DNA of 64,000 nt from Ficedula albicollis (Eukaryota > Chordata > Aves > Passeriformes > Muscicapidae), in contig NC_021692.1 of NCBI RefSeq assembly GCF_000247815.1, positions 3,682,727-3,746,726 of the forward strand, read 5' to 3'. A program made the position numbers and the translations under genes. Shown in pieces: positions 40,644 to 54,500 of the stretch; the first letter of the stretch is position 1, and the number at the start of each line of letters is the position of its first letter. The notes below the pieces were generated by a model. That model was not told the DNA's origin, made no database searches, and saw only the letters and a list, made by a program, of their open reading frames with translations.

Positions 40644-41189
40644 AAAAGCAGCAGAAGCAAGCGAGGGGCAAAGCAGATGTGTGCAGCTCCTGGGGTGGAG
40701 GGCTGTCTACTTTTAAATGATCACACAACTCAGGGTGAAGCAGCACACAGCTAAAGTGATAATCACGTGAAAGTGCTGCTTAACTGGCCTTCTAAGACAA
40801 GATTTTTGGCATGAGCATGTATTATGCAAAAGGAATAATCTCTTTAACTACAATATTTGGAAGAGGGTTGCACAGCCAGGAACGAAATTCTCATCTGATC
40901 ACACTGAATAAAATGGTCCCACTTACAAAGTATTTTAGGACAGAACTTGGAGGCTGTCTCTACTTGCAAGCAAATGCATTTTGCCACTTGTGCAGACTAA
41001 ACATACTACATGCAGACAGGAAAGTAGCTGGGTGGTCCCAATGCTCGCTGGAGAGAAGCCATATAACCCGCTGGCCACGGATGATGCTCACAGGGGAAGG
41101 GTCCCAACATCAGCCACGAGCAGGAGGAGGGGAACAGCCCTGGGACGCTTTGCAGCTACCAAGCCTTCACTGAGCCCTGCAGCACCCGA

Positions 41190-41720
41190 GTGTCAGTGCT
41201 CCTGACGCCGTGGCTCACACTCACACACCCGGAGTGTACCCGGAGCCCCCAGCACGGCAGCGGGAGCTGCGAGCTCCGACCCCATCTCCCCCCGCTGCCC
41301 TCGCCACAGCCACGGCGCTGGCTGCCCTACAATCGCCGTCTCCTTCAAGCCCTGATCTTCCCTGCAAACCTGCACATTCAGTGCCTTCGCAGCACCCTCC
41401 TGTGGGGATTCCGCGTCCGTACAGACACGGGGGCAGCTGGAAACGGGGCGCGGTGGAAACCCTCCTCTTCCTCCTCCTCCTGCGGCGAGGTGCGGGGACA
41501 AGGCGGCTCCAGGCCGTGCCGCCGGCGGTCCCCGGTACCGAGCACGGCTGGGCGAGGGGGCGATGCCAAAAGCACCACGGCCCGGTACCGGCACAGCCCG
41601 TACAGGACGGGCACAGCGCGGGCCGCGGCACTCCCGGCAAAGCACCACGGCCCGGTACCGGCACAGCCCGGACAGGACGGGCACAGCGCGGGCAGCGGCA
41701 CTCCCGGAATTGCAACCAGC
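41190..41720. promoter_or_regulatory. Intronic CpG island 2 with internal 70-bp duplication
   Basis: There are roughly 55 CpGs in about 530 bp by hand count, densest at 41,400-41,710. The high-coordinate part contains two copies of a 70-bp unit with the palindromic core CGGTACCG. Both strands have long open frames here, but the 70-bp period is not a multiple of three and no domain is recognisable, so I call no gene. Candidate roles are an alternative CAMTA1 promoter or an intragenic enhancer. Confidence 0.7.
41569..41708. repeat. Tandem duplication, 2 x 70 bp, inside CpG island 2
   Basis: The unit carries GCACCACGGCCCGGTACCG and GGACGGGCACAGCGCGG. Copies are 70 bp apart and differ at two to three positions. 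A weak further match (CCCCGGTACCGAGCACGGC near 41,530) hints at an older third copy. Confidence 0.92.
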
Positions 41721-43929
41721 CCGCGTGTTTGTCTAGAGCCTACTGACTCACAGCCAAGCAGCGACAGGTAATGACAAAAAGAAGTAAAAATGAACAGATT
41801 TCTGTGTAGCAACCTCTGACATATACAGAGTGCTCCTCAGCTCCTTCCCTGGGGTGTGCAATTGCCCCCCACGGGGTGCATCACTGCTTAAAAACCTGCT
41901 CTCAAAACCAGGAAAACCTTCATTTAGCAGCACCTCGTTTGGAAACACTTTTGCATTACCACTTTTGTTTTCATGGCGATGCTGCATTTTCATTCAGATA
42001 CTTGAAAGCATTATTGTCAGAAGTTGCAGTAATTTTACACAACAATTTGCACCTCAATGAAAACCAAACAGTGCACTCATTTTTAAGAAAAAGACTCGAG
42101 AAAGTTTGTAATTTTTATGTTACTAAACATTTAAGTTTTTTAAAAAAAATGTTATCTACACTCTTAATGTACAGCATTCAGACTGGTGCCAAGATACAGA
42201 AATCCCAGATATTGCAAGAATGCTGCAAAATTAGACTTGGATAAATCTCAAATCTGAATCACTGATTACCCTCCAGGTTACAATAATTTAACATCCTTCA
42301 GCACGTGACTTGCAGAGAGCACACAAATCAGTTCACTTGTGCAACCAGCAATAAGAACATGGATATGGCATTATTCATTTTTGAAGCTTCTCACACCAAA
42401 TTAATTCATCTTAATAGATGATGCTTCTGCAGGAACAAACCAAATTTTTTGCTTCCCAAATGAAGGATTTTCAAACAAGTCTGGCAGATGAGCATTAGAT
42501 GAAGTGCAGACACACTACAGACAACATCTCTAGTTTAGATGCTCTAAAGCAAGAGCAAATTGTGGGAGAGATGATAATCCTTCATCTACTTTTTCCTCCA
42601 CCTAACAAGAGAAGTTCTTTCCATACTCTCATTGCCTGGCAATGACCACTTTCACCTATCAGGAGTGTGTGTTGCTCCCATCCCTGGAGCACTCAAGTAT
42701 CCTGTAATGGAAAAGAACAGACCATAGAATCAATCGGACAGAAGCTGTCAGAGAAGAGAATCTAGTCTGGAAAATTCAGGTGCAAAACTGCAATTAAAGA
42801 CTGCCTTCCCATTGCTAGAAAGCCTTTCCAAACCATCATCCCGGACAGGAACTAAAACCTTCTCTTGGAAGTTAAAAATTCATTGCACTCGTCAAACTCT
42901 CAGAAAGGAAGAGTTGCTCAGCTACTAAATTCTGAAGACATAAGTGAGCCTTGCTCTTCCAGGGCCAAGAAGGGTTGAGGCTGATGGGGAGCAGGTGTAT
43001 GGAGGCTGGAGACAAAGGCAGAAAATCCATCCAGCAGAACCCAGGAAGGCAGGGAATCAGATGCGGCAGAACAGAGCAGGCAGAGCTGGAGGAAGGTGAA
43101 CCAAGCACATGATTTTTGTTGTTACTGTGCCATGAGGTCTGTGACCAGGGAAGACAGTGTAGGAGAGGAGACTCCCTTCATTACCGGATATACGACGTGA
43201 CTTATTACTACCATCAAAAACAGCACCTTCCCAGTGGCAGCAGCAGGATTTTTCTGGATGAGAACACTCCATTCTACCCTGAAGAATACCAGTTCTTCCT
43301 CCACTATCCAGCCCTGCTCAGGGGATAGTAGAGCTATTCCCTGCTACAAAGAAAATGTGTCCTAAATAAACGGAGAAGAGAAAGGCAAATAAAATGTTTG
43401 ATAATAAAGTCTTGCAAGCTGTAGGCTTTTACAGGAGGGAAATAATCTCCACAGCTGGAAGGACACCTCTCCTGGCATCAAGGTCAGAACTTCTTAAGGA
43501 ATGGAGGCCACTGGGCAGCACAGACTGGCCCCAACCCAACTGGTAACTTAGGAGCACAGTTCCCTGGCTGCTTCCTCCTACATATCCCCAAGAGACAAAA
43601 CGAATCCAAGCATAAACCCTGGCTATCAGACCATATGTGGATCCAGCTATTGAATCAGTAATTCCTCAGCCCACAGCCCTGTAACACACGAGGGTGGAGG
43701 GGAATAAGAAATGAACAGAGGGAGCCGGGTGACAGGGCAACAGAGCTTCCCACTAGGAACACATTGCATGACACGGCACCTTCCAGGCCCCTAGCAAAGA
43801 ATGGAGAAAAGCAAGTTGCAGTATTTGTTTCATACGTTCATCACAACAGGAACATCAGCCAGATCTAGACTAGGTCCAAGGGATAATCACTGTAATTAGC
43901 ACTTCGTTCATATAATTACCAGCAGACCC

Positions 43930-44075
43930 TGTAACATTTTACAATGGAGGTAATTACCCACATTTTACAGCTGAGGAAACAGATACAGTGCAGGTGAGTA
44001 ACTTAAAAGAAATCATCAGTGAAAGTGTGGCACAGCCAGAGGCTGCAATTATCCTTATTCCCAGCCAAGGCTCTC
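43930..44075 (-). mobile_element. Ancient MIR-like (CORE) SINE fragment
   Basis: The plus strand reads CATTTTACAGCTGAGGAAAC, then GTGAGTAACTTAAAAG and GGCACAGCCAGAGGCTG. This follows, in order and spacing, the reverse complement of the MIR consensus (ATTTTACAGATGAGGAAAC, then AAGTAACTTGCCC, then TGGCAGAGCC). The copy is diverged and its ends are approximate. MIR-type elements are old and sparse in bird genomes. An L2-related 3' end is an alternative but fits the core less well. Confidence 0.75.
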
Positions 44076-45900
44076 CCCAATAATCCATGCTGAATTCACT
44101 TCTGTCTTGTGGGAAGGAATCCAGAGAAAATAAACACAAACTGGAATTTCCAATGTCTAGAAGAGCTGAAAAGCAGACAAGCCAAACCTGAAGGAGAAAT
44201 AAAAACACATGTTTATCACGGAGTATTTTCTGAGCTGAATGTGCAGCTACGAGCGGAGAACAGGCAGAGGACCCTGATCTAGCAGACACAAAGCCAATGC
44301 AGGGTGTCAAGGGCTACAGTTCTACTTCTGAAGCAGAGGAAAAGCAGAAGCACAGGAGAAGGGTCAGGGCTGGCTGCCCAATGGCACCAGCTCAAGCTCT
44401 CAGCCATCAGAGCCCTTAATGCAAGTCGAGAAGTTAGAGATTAAAGCAGGAGCAATAATTAAATTATTTAAGGACTTTGCAAACCAACGCACACCCAGAG
44501 CGGCAAGCAGGGTGATAAGCCTGAGAAATTCACCCCCACCCTGAAGAGAACCTCCCTGCAGAGTGGCTGCCAAGGATTGCAGTCCTGCCCCAACAGCCGG
44601 TGTCCCAGTGTGAGGCCAGAGCAGTGCTCAGGCTCTGCTCTGGAAAGGAGGAATTCCCTTCCCCTCTGAGCACAAGAGCAGTGGGAGCAGCAGGATCCAT
44701 GCCTAGAACTCACCAGCCCCAAAACATGAGTAGGGTTAGCTGGCACTTGGTCAGTTTATTGCATACGGTCAGGTGCTACACAGAAATCTCTGTTTTCCCA
44801 GGTACAGTCTTGGGTAGGGGATACAGACCTGTCCTGTACTTTCATCCTGCACCTCTGGATGAGTTTCAGTGTTATCAGAAAATGGTGCGCTTGTGCTGAC
44901 CAATACATCTGATTTTCAAAAGTAGTCAGACCAAAGTGAGCAATTTGCTGCTGCCTATGTTTTATTAAATAAGCAGCACATGCACATGACACACAGGTAT
45001 CTATTAGGTTGAATAAAGCAGATTAGGTTAATCCAACCCCAGCTGCATTACCTGAACTGCAAGACATGCAACGTTCTGAATCTTGTATGTGTGCCAAGGA
45101 TTTCATTTCAGCCCTTCAGCCTTCTGTTAAGGTTAATACATAAAAGACTCCAGCAGCAGAAGATATTGCATAGATTTCAAAATTAAGACTTGTTTCAGGA
45201 GTGGATGTTGTCAACATTCTGGCTTTGAGTAACAGAAAAACCTCGTAAGCAGGAACAGATCTCTCAATAGAGTATTCTCTCAATAGCTAAACAGACAAAT
45301 GTCTTGCTTTGCAAACATTTTGCAGCATTTGTGTAGTTCTTTGATTAAGTGTTTGATGAAAACATGTATTTGAGTTACTGCTCAGTGAAAAACAAGCTCA
45401 GTAAAGTGAATTAAGTTCCATCATCTCTTGCCATCCAAGGGTCAGCTGTTGGTGCTCTTGCTGTATCCAGCAGTTAAGCAAGAGCCCAGGGACAGATTTT
45501 ACACTGGGGCAAATAGTGCTATTGCTGGGTCAACAAAGCAGCTTTTCTTTCCAGTATTTACTGCATTTTATAAAGGAAACATGGGACAATTCCTATCTCC
45601 TCCCTTCCCAAAGGCTGTACCTCTTCCTCCCTCAGCAGCTCTAGCATCCTGGAAGCCCATGCAATAGCTGAACAGGCAAAACCCATATTATTTACACTAG
45701 TATCTGCAAATAACCATCTGTATCTAACACAATACATGGAAATATCACAACAAAGCATGCATCACTCTGTCATCCCACCACCTTGGGAGCTACACCCAGA
45801 GAATGCCATGGGCCAGATCGCTTACCTTATGAAAGAAGGCAGGATGGACATGACAAAACATGAAATGAGACCAAAAAAAAAAGAAAAAAAAAAAAAAAAA

Positions 45901-46632
<732 letters not shown>

Positions 46633-49600
46633 AAAGAAAAAAAAGAAACAAGACATTCTAACCATCTTTTTTTAAGCTGTTTTTTTATTATTGACTCCAA
46701 TTCCCAACATCAGACATTTTTATTCCACTTCTTCTTTTTCTCTGCTGTTTGTTCTAGCAGGAGGCAGCCAACAGCCAGCCCTCTGCACAGGGAAGGAGCT
46801 TTCTTTCAGTTTCCAGACGTTTAAATAAAGGTTTTAAGAATTGCTGCCCTGGAAAGTCAAGGCATTCACATCTAACTATTTCCAACATAAAATATATGTT
46901 ACAAGGAGAAAAAGAGTCTTCAAGGAGTTTTCTTGGGAAAAGTATTTTTTTCCCATTGAGTTCTAAAAACCCTGTTCTGGAGACTGGAGAAATGGCTTAA
47001 GATGGTTTCTGGAGGATTCTTCTTAGGCTGACAGGTAGCATTAAACCCAAGCCAAAGCCAAATCCCAGCTATCCCAGACAGGCTCTGTGAGGAGCAGCAC
47101 TCTGTGTACCAGAGCTGACAACTCCAGGTCTACAAAAACTATTCCAGCTAAAATTTGGAACAGGAGGGGAAAGAAAAATCCACCTGAATGCTTCAAGCAC
47201 TGATGGAGGCTGTGACAGTCCAACAGAGCTCATAGTCACAGGGTCAGAGAAACTCACACAGTAACACAGAGGTGCTGGGCGGGGGATTCTGTGAATACTG
47301 GATCTGCCACTATTTTAGCAGGCAATTCTGCCACACAAGGGCAGTTTAAAAGCAGGGATCTTGCAGTTAAGCACTAAGATCAGTGCTGGAAATACCTTTC
47401 TGAGGCAGGAATGCCAATTCAAACCAGCTGTTTCCTGAACCAGGATCTGGACGATGGTGCATCCCCACTGTCCAGGTAGAATCTGCTAGGGCTGAATCCC
47501 TCAAGACTCACAGAGGACTCAGGGGGAAGGAGACAACTCGGGCTCAGCCCTAGAGGTCAGCAGGACCCCCAGACAGCAGAGCAGAGCCAAATGAAGTCCA
47601 GTTTCCCTGGGGAAAGAGTCAGCAGGAGGTAGTTCAGGTGAGCTTCAGGCTCCTCCAGAGGCCAGGCACCAGCAGAGCCCAGTGGCACTATGTGAACAGC
47701 TCGCTACAATTTTAATCTGTAGTCCTAATGAACGATATAAAGTTTTATAAGCATCAACAAGGCTCTGAGAAGACCTAAATCCATTTCAGTGCTCATTTAG
47801 CAGCTTCATCTGTGTGCAATTAAAACTTCAGCATTAAATGTTAGAGAATAAAATAATGAGACACTTAAAAAGTAATCTGTACTTCAGTGGGCCATGCTCA
47901 GTGGATTTCATATGATCATTTACCAGATAAAAATAGAATCTGGCCAAAATCTGTCTCACCCACTGCTTCCCTTTCAACAGGAAAATGGAAAGAACCAACT
48001 AAGCTTTGGGGGCTTTGCCATCCCACGTACACACAACGCTGCTTCCCAAAGCACAGGCGTGCCTAAAGCACAGCTCCAAGCATTGATAACTTCCCTTTGG
48101 GCTCCAATGATAACAGAAAAATAAATGCAAATTGAGTTTCAAGTGAGATTTTCATTTTGGTCTGAAGCCTAATCTTTTATTAAAACAGCTATCAGTTTGG
48201 AGCTGATGGTTAGGAAAAAGTTAAATTCAGGAGAGGGAAAAAAATTAACAGCAAAAGAATAGTTCTTATTCATAAGTGTATCTGTAATGCTCCCAAGGTT
48301 ACTTTAAGCTATGAAAGCTGACTAGAAGGGGACATGGATGGGCCATGAACAGGCCATGAGCATGGGTTTTACTGAACAAAAGAACTGTAGAAAAAAATGT
48401 GAATTAAAAGCAAAGATGTACATAAATATCAAAATAGATTAAGTGGGAGAACACATATCAAAAGAAGTGAAGTATTATACAGGCAACATACACAAGTTAA
48501 ACTTAAAAGAAGCAAAAACCAACGAAAAATACATATTTTATTAACAACTGAAATAATGTTTATTCAAGAAAAGCCAACATTGCGCATCCTCATAGAAAAG
48601 AAAAGACATCTGGGGAGGTCAAAGAATTCTACAGTTTAAAATGATGAAATGTTACAGCTTACACACCAAAATTAAAAATGAAATGAAATTTAAAAAATGA
48701 AATGGTTACCAAAGTAATGCAGGTCAAGGGATCAAAGGTGAAGGGTCACACACTATTAAAAAGAAATCCAAAAGGGCGTCTGCATCAAGATCTCTGCAAA
48801 ACAAAGGAGCTTCAGTGAGTAAAACTAGAACCTTCTATGGAAGCACATCAAAGCTCTCGCACTCCACTCCCAGCCCACGGCAGCACACTCAGCTGCTCTC
48901 CTGTGCTGGTGGCCACTGACCCTCCTGCAGCCACTGACCACTCCTGTGGCCACGCTGCCCTGGCCACCCTGGTGGCTCAAGTCACTTTGGCTTGTTATTA
49001 TTAACCTCCCTGTAGACAGGCTCCTTAAAGTTTTCCTGTTTCCATGTTGGAGCACTGGTTTCTTGTCTCACAAACTGTTTTCAGCACCAAGGGTATGAGG
49101 CAGTGCACCCTAAGCATCAGCTGCAGGTCCTGCATTAGCACTGACCACTACCTGTGCTGAGGAGGCCCTGCTTAGGTCAGACCACTCCTGGCTGTCAACA
49201 CAGCTGCTGGATTGCTGCTTTTCAGGGAAAGTTTGACATGGTTTTTCAAAAGTTTTATTCACTGTAACTGTGGAAATCTGGTAATTATTGACACACACGC
49301 ACACTGAATCCCTCACATCGTAACGTATTGCTTTAACACTCCAATAAAAAAGTAATTCAAATGTGGTTTCCAAGACAAAGGCCTCTCCTCCTGGAATTTC
49401 AATTACACAGAAGCTATAAAACAACCTTTGGTACCCATTTCCAAGCAAGATGCAGTCAATTATCTATACTAAATTTATGCAGAGAACATAATATTTACAT
49501 CAGATAACTTTTGGAGAAAGACAACCACCAAGGGCACTGCATCCCTCTTCATTCCAGCATCCCTCCCCCTGCCTGGCAAGGCACTAAGTTTTGGGAGACA

Positions 49601-51516
49601 CTTATCTGGACCAAACCAGCTCTGTGCTTGAAGCCAAGAAACAAAGTTCCTGCACAAAACCCTGCCTTTGTAAGGCAAAGAAGCCCCCAGTGTCAGAGAA
49701 TCACCGTACGTAACATTGAGCTGTAGCACAAGGATCTAGCCTGCCTGGATGTTTTCCCAGAAAATGTCCCATCTTTCCATGTCATTCCTGCTTCACGCAT
49801 GTCACAGTCAGGAACCTGCTGGAGAATGCAAGAAGGTCCGTATTCCCCCTCAGCAACCGTGTCTGGCAAACCCTCCTGCTCAAGCTACTGCCTGTTAACC
49901 TCAAAACTCAGTTCCTGCCATTATTTCCAGCATTTACCAATTCCAGTTTCTGTGACCCAAACCAATAAGTCCACATTTCTGCTGTTCCCTCACTGCTGTG
50001 CTGGGTTGCCTCCTCTCACCACACCTCACACTGTAGATGTGCCAGACGACCTGGATATCAAAGAGTTTGGGAACTCAGCAACTTTGTAATAACAGCACAG
50101 ATACAGACTTGCAGTGACTCATCAGATAATTAAGTCTGAAGGCATCAGTATGAGTTGTGTGACCAGGAAGACCTCAGAGGTGGATGACATGCCTGCAGGA
50201 CACACCAACGCAGTAGGGCTCCTTCACAACTTCTCAGGTAACAAAAAGTTTGCACAGATGAGTTTTAGGTAACTCCAGGAACATTTTAGCCCTGGAACAA
50301 CAATGGTGGGGCACAGCCCCAAGGTGAGACAGCTCTCCAGTGCCTGGCTGGGTCCAGGGCTCTGTGCTGCAAAGAGCTCCCAGCTCCTGCAGTCTGTCAA
50401 CAATGGGGCACAGGCACCAGATACAAAGGAATGAGCACAGAGATTTGATTTTCCTTTCCCCCCATTGCAGTATACTATGCCCTCTCCTGCTCTGCCTAGG
50501 ACACTGTTCCCCACAAAGACCACTGCTTCTTTCCCTTAGGCACTGCCACACCAGAAAAAAACCTTTGCTTTCGCAGGCACTGATTTTTCCTTCATATCTA
50601 GTTTTTATTTTCTTTCTCATCTAAATTTCCTGATTTTTCCCTTCCAAATGAAATAGCCACCATTAGAAGCAGCAAACCTGAGACCAAGATGACAGGATTT
50701 CAATCCCTTACAAATATAATCTCCTCAATTCCCATTCATTTGCCAAGTAAACCAATTCCTTTGTGTGTGTACCTGCCAGGCCCTGGCAGAGAGACCGAGT
50801 TTCTAAATTGACTTTGTTGTAACATTTTCCTTGCATAACGTGGAAGTACACCTTGTGTAACACCACTGAGTATTTTATTCAGTGCTGGGCAAGCCAGAGA
50901 CCCAGACACACAATGCAGTGTACCTACTACTACTGCTGGTGGTGCAGATAAAAAGGTAAATACTAACTGAATTAATCCACTCTCCTGACTCCCTCGTGTT
51001 TCAAGAAGGGTTTCCATAACTGGTAACTCCAACTTTTTATTCCTCACATACCAGATTCCACTTTTGCTTTTGATACTACTCTTCAGGAAAATCACAGGTA
51101 ACAAGGATGAGCCACCACAGATGATACAGGTTAGGAAAAGCACAGCAGGTCCATCAACTGGGGGAAATAATACTCCACCTTATTTTCCCAGAAGACAGAC
51201 AAAGTATTTGGAGCCACTGTACAGCAACTGTCCAGGTGTCTGGACACACATTTGTTGCTGCTGAACTATGGTCATCTACAAGACCCACCCTGTGGAGGAA
51301 CCTGGAAGTGTCAAACAGCAAAAAGCCCTAACACCACTGACCAATATTCAGATGTACTTTGACAGGTTACTAACGACAGTTAAATACCATCAACATTTTA
51401 CACTTTGTGTACAATATGCTAAAACTAATTATGAGGTACTTTTTTTCTTTAGGCTATCATTAAATATAAAAAAGTTAATGCATTAATTTAATTTATTCAA
51501 AAAAGTTCACGTGGAG

Positions 51517-51547
51517 TAAAAAAAAAAAAAAACTAAAGAAAAAAAAT
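51517..51547 (+). repeat. A-rich low-complexity run
   Basis: An A15 run, CTAAAG and a further A run. No retroposed body can be recognised immediately upstream, so it is not called a retrocopy tail. Confidence 0.7.
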
Positions 51548-54500
51548 GACTGAATTACTCCCAACCCTCCATCTGTTGCTCTGCTTTACAGGAATCACTC
51601 CAGTTCCAGCACTCTGACATACTAACTGCCCAGCACCACAAGACCAGCTCTTTTTCACTGACCCTAACATGAACCAAAGGGAAGGGAAAAAAGCCAGGTT
51701 TTCATAAGAGGGAGATGAGGATCCTCTCTGTGTTCGAGTATGAACAGTACAGAACGAACAGGTATTACTGCCCTCGTTAAAAATCACCCAGATTGGTAGG
51801 TAACCTTCCAATTTTGCTCAATCTCCAGCCCACTCACAGCAGTCACTAGGGCTGTAAACACAATGGAGGAACTGCAAACACAATGACAGCACCACACTCC
51901 TGCTTTGCACATTAAGCAAAGCACAGAATTTCATTAATTTCACAAAATAAACCCACAATTAAGTGCTTCTGTTAGACAAATTGCCGTCTCGTTCACGGAT
52001 CAGCCTCAAACCCCAACCACATGCACAGCAGGAGGAGCCGCCCCCACGTGCCAGACAGCCCAGTCAGGTGTACGAGCACTTCTGTACCAACACTCTGCTC
52101 TGCTCTCCTCACACTGCACACACTGCTTCCCTTGCATTTCACCTGCAAGCTCGCTCTCCTTTAAAGCAAGTGGGGTTCCTCACATTCCTGCTGGTGGCCA
52201 AGAGGAGGGGCGGCTCTGGATGCACAGTACCACCAGCTGGCAGCTGGCTGGTGACAAAGCCAGGTGGGACAGGTCTCTCCGAGGCACAGGACCTCGCAGA
52301 CCATCACCACTGAAATGAAGGGTGAGAATCAACACTGGCACTTTGGATTTCATGGACGTTCTTGGCTGCTCCAGCACTTGGCAAACACTTTGCCCCCCAC
52401 AAGGTATCCTCTGCCATTCCCAAACCCTTGCTGGAAGGTGCCTCAGTCCCCAGCTCAGCAGGGGCAGGAGGAGCTGCTATGTGGGAGCTGGTCTGCAACC
52501 ACTTCCTTGCTGGTCCTCCAGCGGAGGATCATCAGACAGAACAGAAACCAACAACAGCACTTCTAGTAACAGCATTTGCCATTACCATCGGAGTATTTTA
52601 TACTGTGATCACGTGGGCAGCAGGCAATTAGTCTAAATTCAATATTCTTATTGCTTTTGAGAAACCCCAGAGCTGACACAGACCACGAGGATGTCCCAAG
52701 CCCTGCGAGTGCTCCTAGGCAGGCACAGGGCTCTCACAACAGCTGCCAGTGGCCTCTGGCTTTGGGAACCCTGCGCTCCAGCTCAACACATCTGAATTAA
52801 TTGATGTAAAGCATTAAAAAAATTATGCTGGACTTCAGAGTCCACAGGGAACTGTACTGAGCGCTGCTCCTTTTCCACGGAGTTTTGCCATCTTGAGGGG
52901 ACACGGTGACTGGGACCAACAACCCTTCCCAGCTCCAACTGTGCTGGTGACACAAACCAGTCCCATACACTTGCTCAACAACACAAATTTGTAACGCATT
53001 CAGCTAGTTCAGTGAATAATGAATGAACTGGAACATGCAGTGCAGGGTTACAATACACCGCACCATCCCAGGCAGCCTTAAAACAAGGAGGTTTTTAAAG
53101 TTTTCTGATGTAAGAGTCGATTCTAAAAGGCACTTAGAAACATTAAAATAAAAGAAAAAAAAAAAGGAGTAGCAGTAGCTGTGCTGCTAGGTCTGTAGCA
53201 GAGCAGGGCTTCGATGAACAAACACGTGGCGACAGGAGCCGTGTGGTGACCAGCTGCCCGACACCCAGCTGCTGGCGGCCCAGGCAGCAGGGATGTATTG
53301 CTTTCACTTCCTCCCTGCCAGCATCTCAGAGCATCACAGCCAGCCCAAAGGCTCCAGACTCGCTCCCCCTATCAGTCTGGGTCCCTCACGTTCCTTAGGC
53401 AATTCTCCAAACCTTCAAGATCTTCTCTGTGCTTTAGAAAAAAGATGGCAAATAACTCGTTGTCGAGTGAAAAGGAGAATGTCAGTGTCATGCGAGCAAA
53501 GCAACAACGCCAGAGCACATCGAGATGTCAGTGAACAGGCGACTTGGGCCCCAAGGCAATAGAGGCAGAGGGTTTCTTCCTATGCTAAATAATGCTCAAA
53601 TATAGACTTTCATAACTGCATTATTTGAATACTCTCCCAAGCAGTACTTGAGCCTGGAATCTGCAAAATGTGGATTCTGGTCGACTCCAGAGAGCACAGC
53701 AGTTCTGCTATGCCCCTCAAGACAAGCCTAAGCACATGGAGCAATTGCTGCTGGCTTTTTCTACCATCCATGGAAGTTCTGGGCTTCTCCCAATAGACTG
53801 TAAATAGAGAATCCTGTTGGAACCAAAGCCCAAGACAGCATTTTACATTTCCAATGTTTAACTTTTTCTTCTATCTCGCACCGTGTCATTAAGTGTTTAC
53901 AAGGATGATTAATGACTGCGGCTGCCAACTGTTAACAAATAGCATCTCTGTTCAGAGCTGCAATCCAGTGCCTGGCAAGCGATGTGCAGAGACAAGGTTA
54001 CTCCAACATCCTTGAGCCCCAGCACCCCGGGAAGCTCCCGCTTCCCAGACAGAAAGCACTGGGATGCATCTCCTGCAGACAACGTATCTTGCTGCCCAAA
54101 GTGACTAGCAGGTAATGAGGCAACACCTTCACCACCTCTGTCAGGGGACACTGGAGTTCAGCTGGGTCACCTGGAGTATGGCTCTGTCCAGCCCTGCTTT
54201 GGGAGCCCAGCCCCACTCCCATGGAAGGGAGCCGAGATCCAGTGCTCCCAAAATTCTCACTCAAGGCGCACTGCCAGTGCACCGAGCCAGAAGCCCTTGT
54301 TCCATCCACTCACAGAAACCAAACTGGATCTGCATTTCACAAATCCTAAAATGGTTCACAGTGAACAACAACTAAACCCTTAGAGTGAGGAACTCCCTCA
54401 CAAGCACAAAGCACTGCAGAACTTTCTGGCACCTAACTCATTTGTCTTAATGTGAGAAATCATATGAAAGCCCCATCTCTATCCTCTCCCAGAACCGGAG

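Noticed and set aside
41190..41812. Several 140-190 aa frames on both strands at CpG island 2
   Set aside because: Same GC effect. The 70-bp duplication is not a multiple of three, so the repeated peptide changes frame between copies, which argues against coding constraint.
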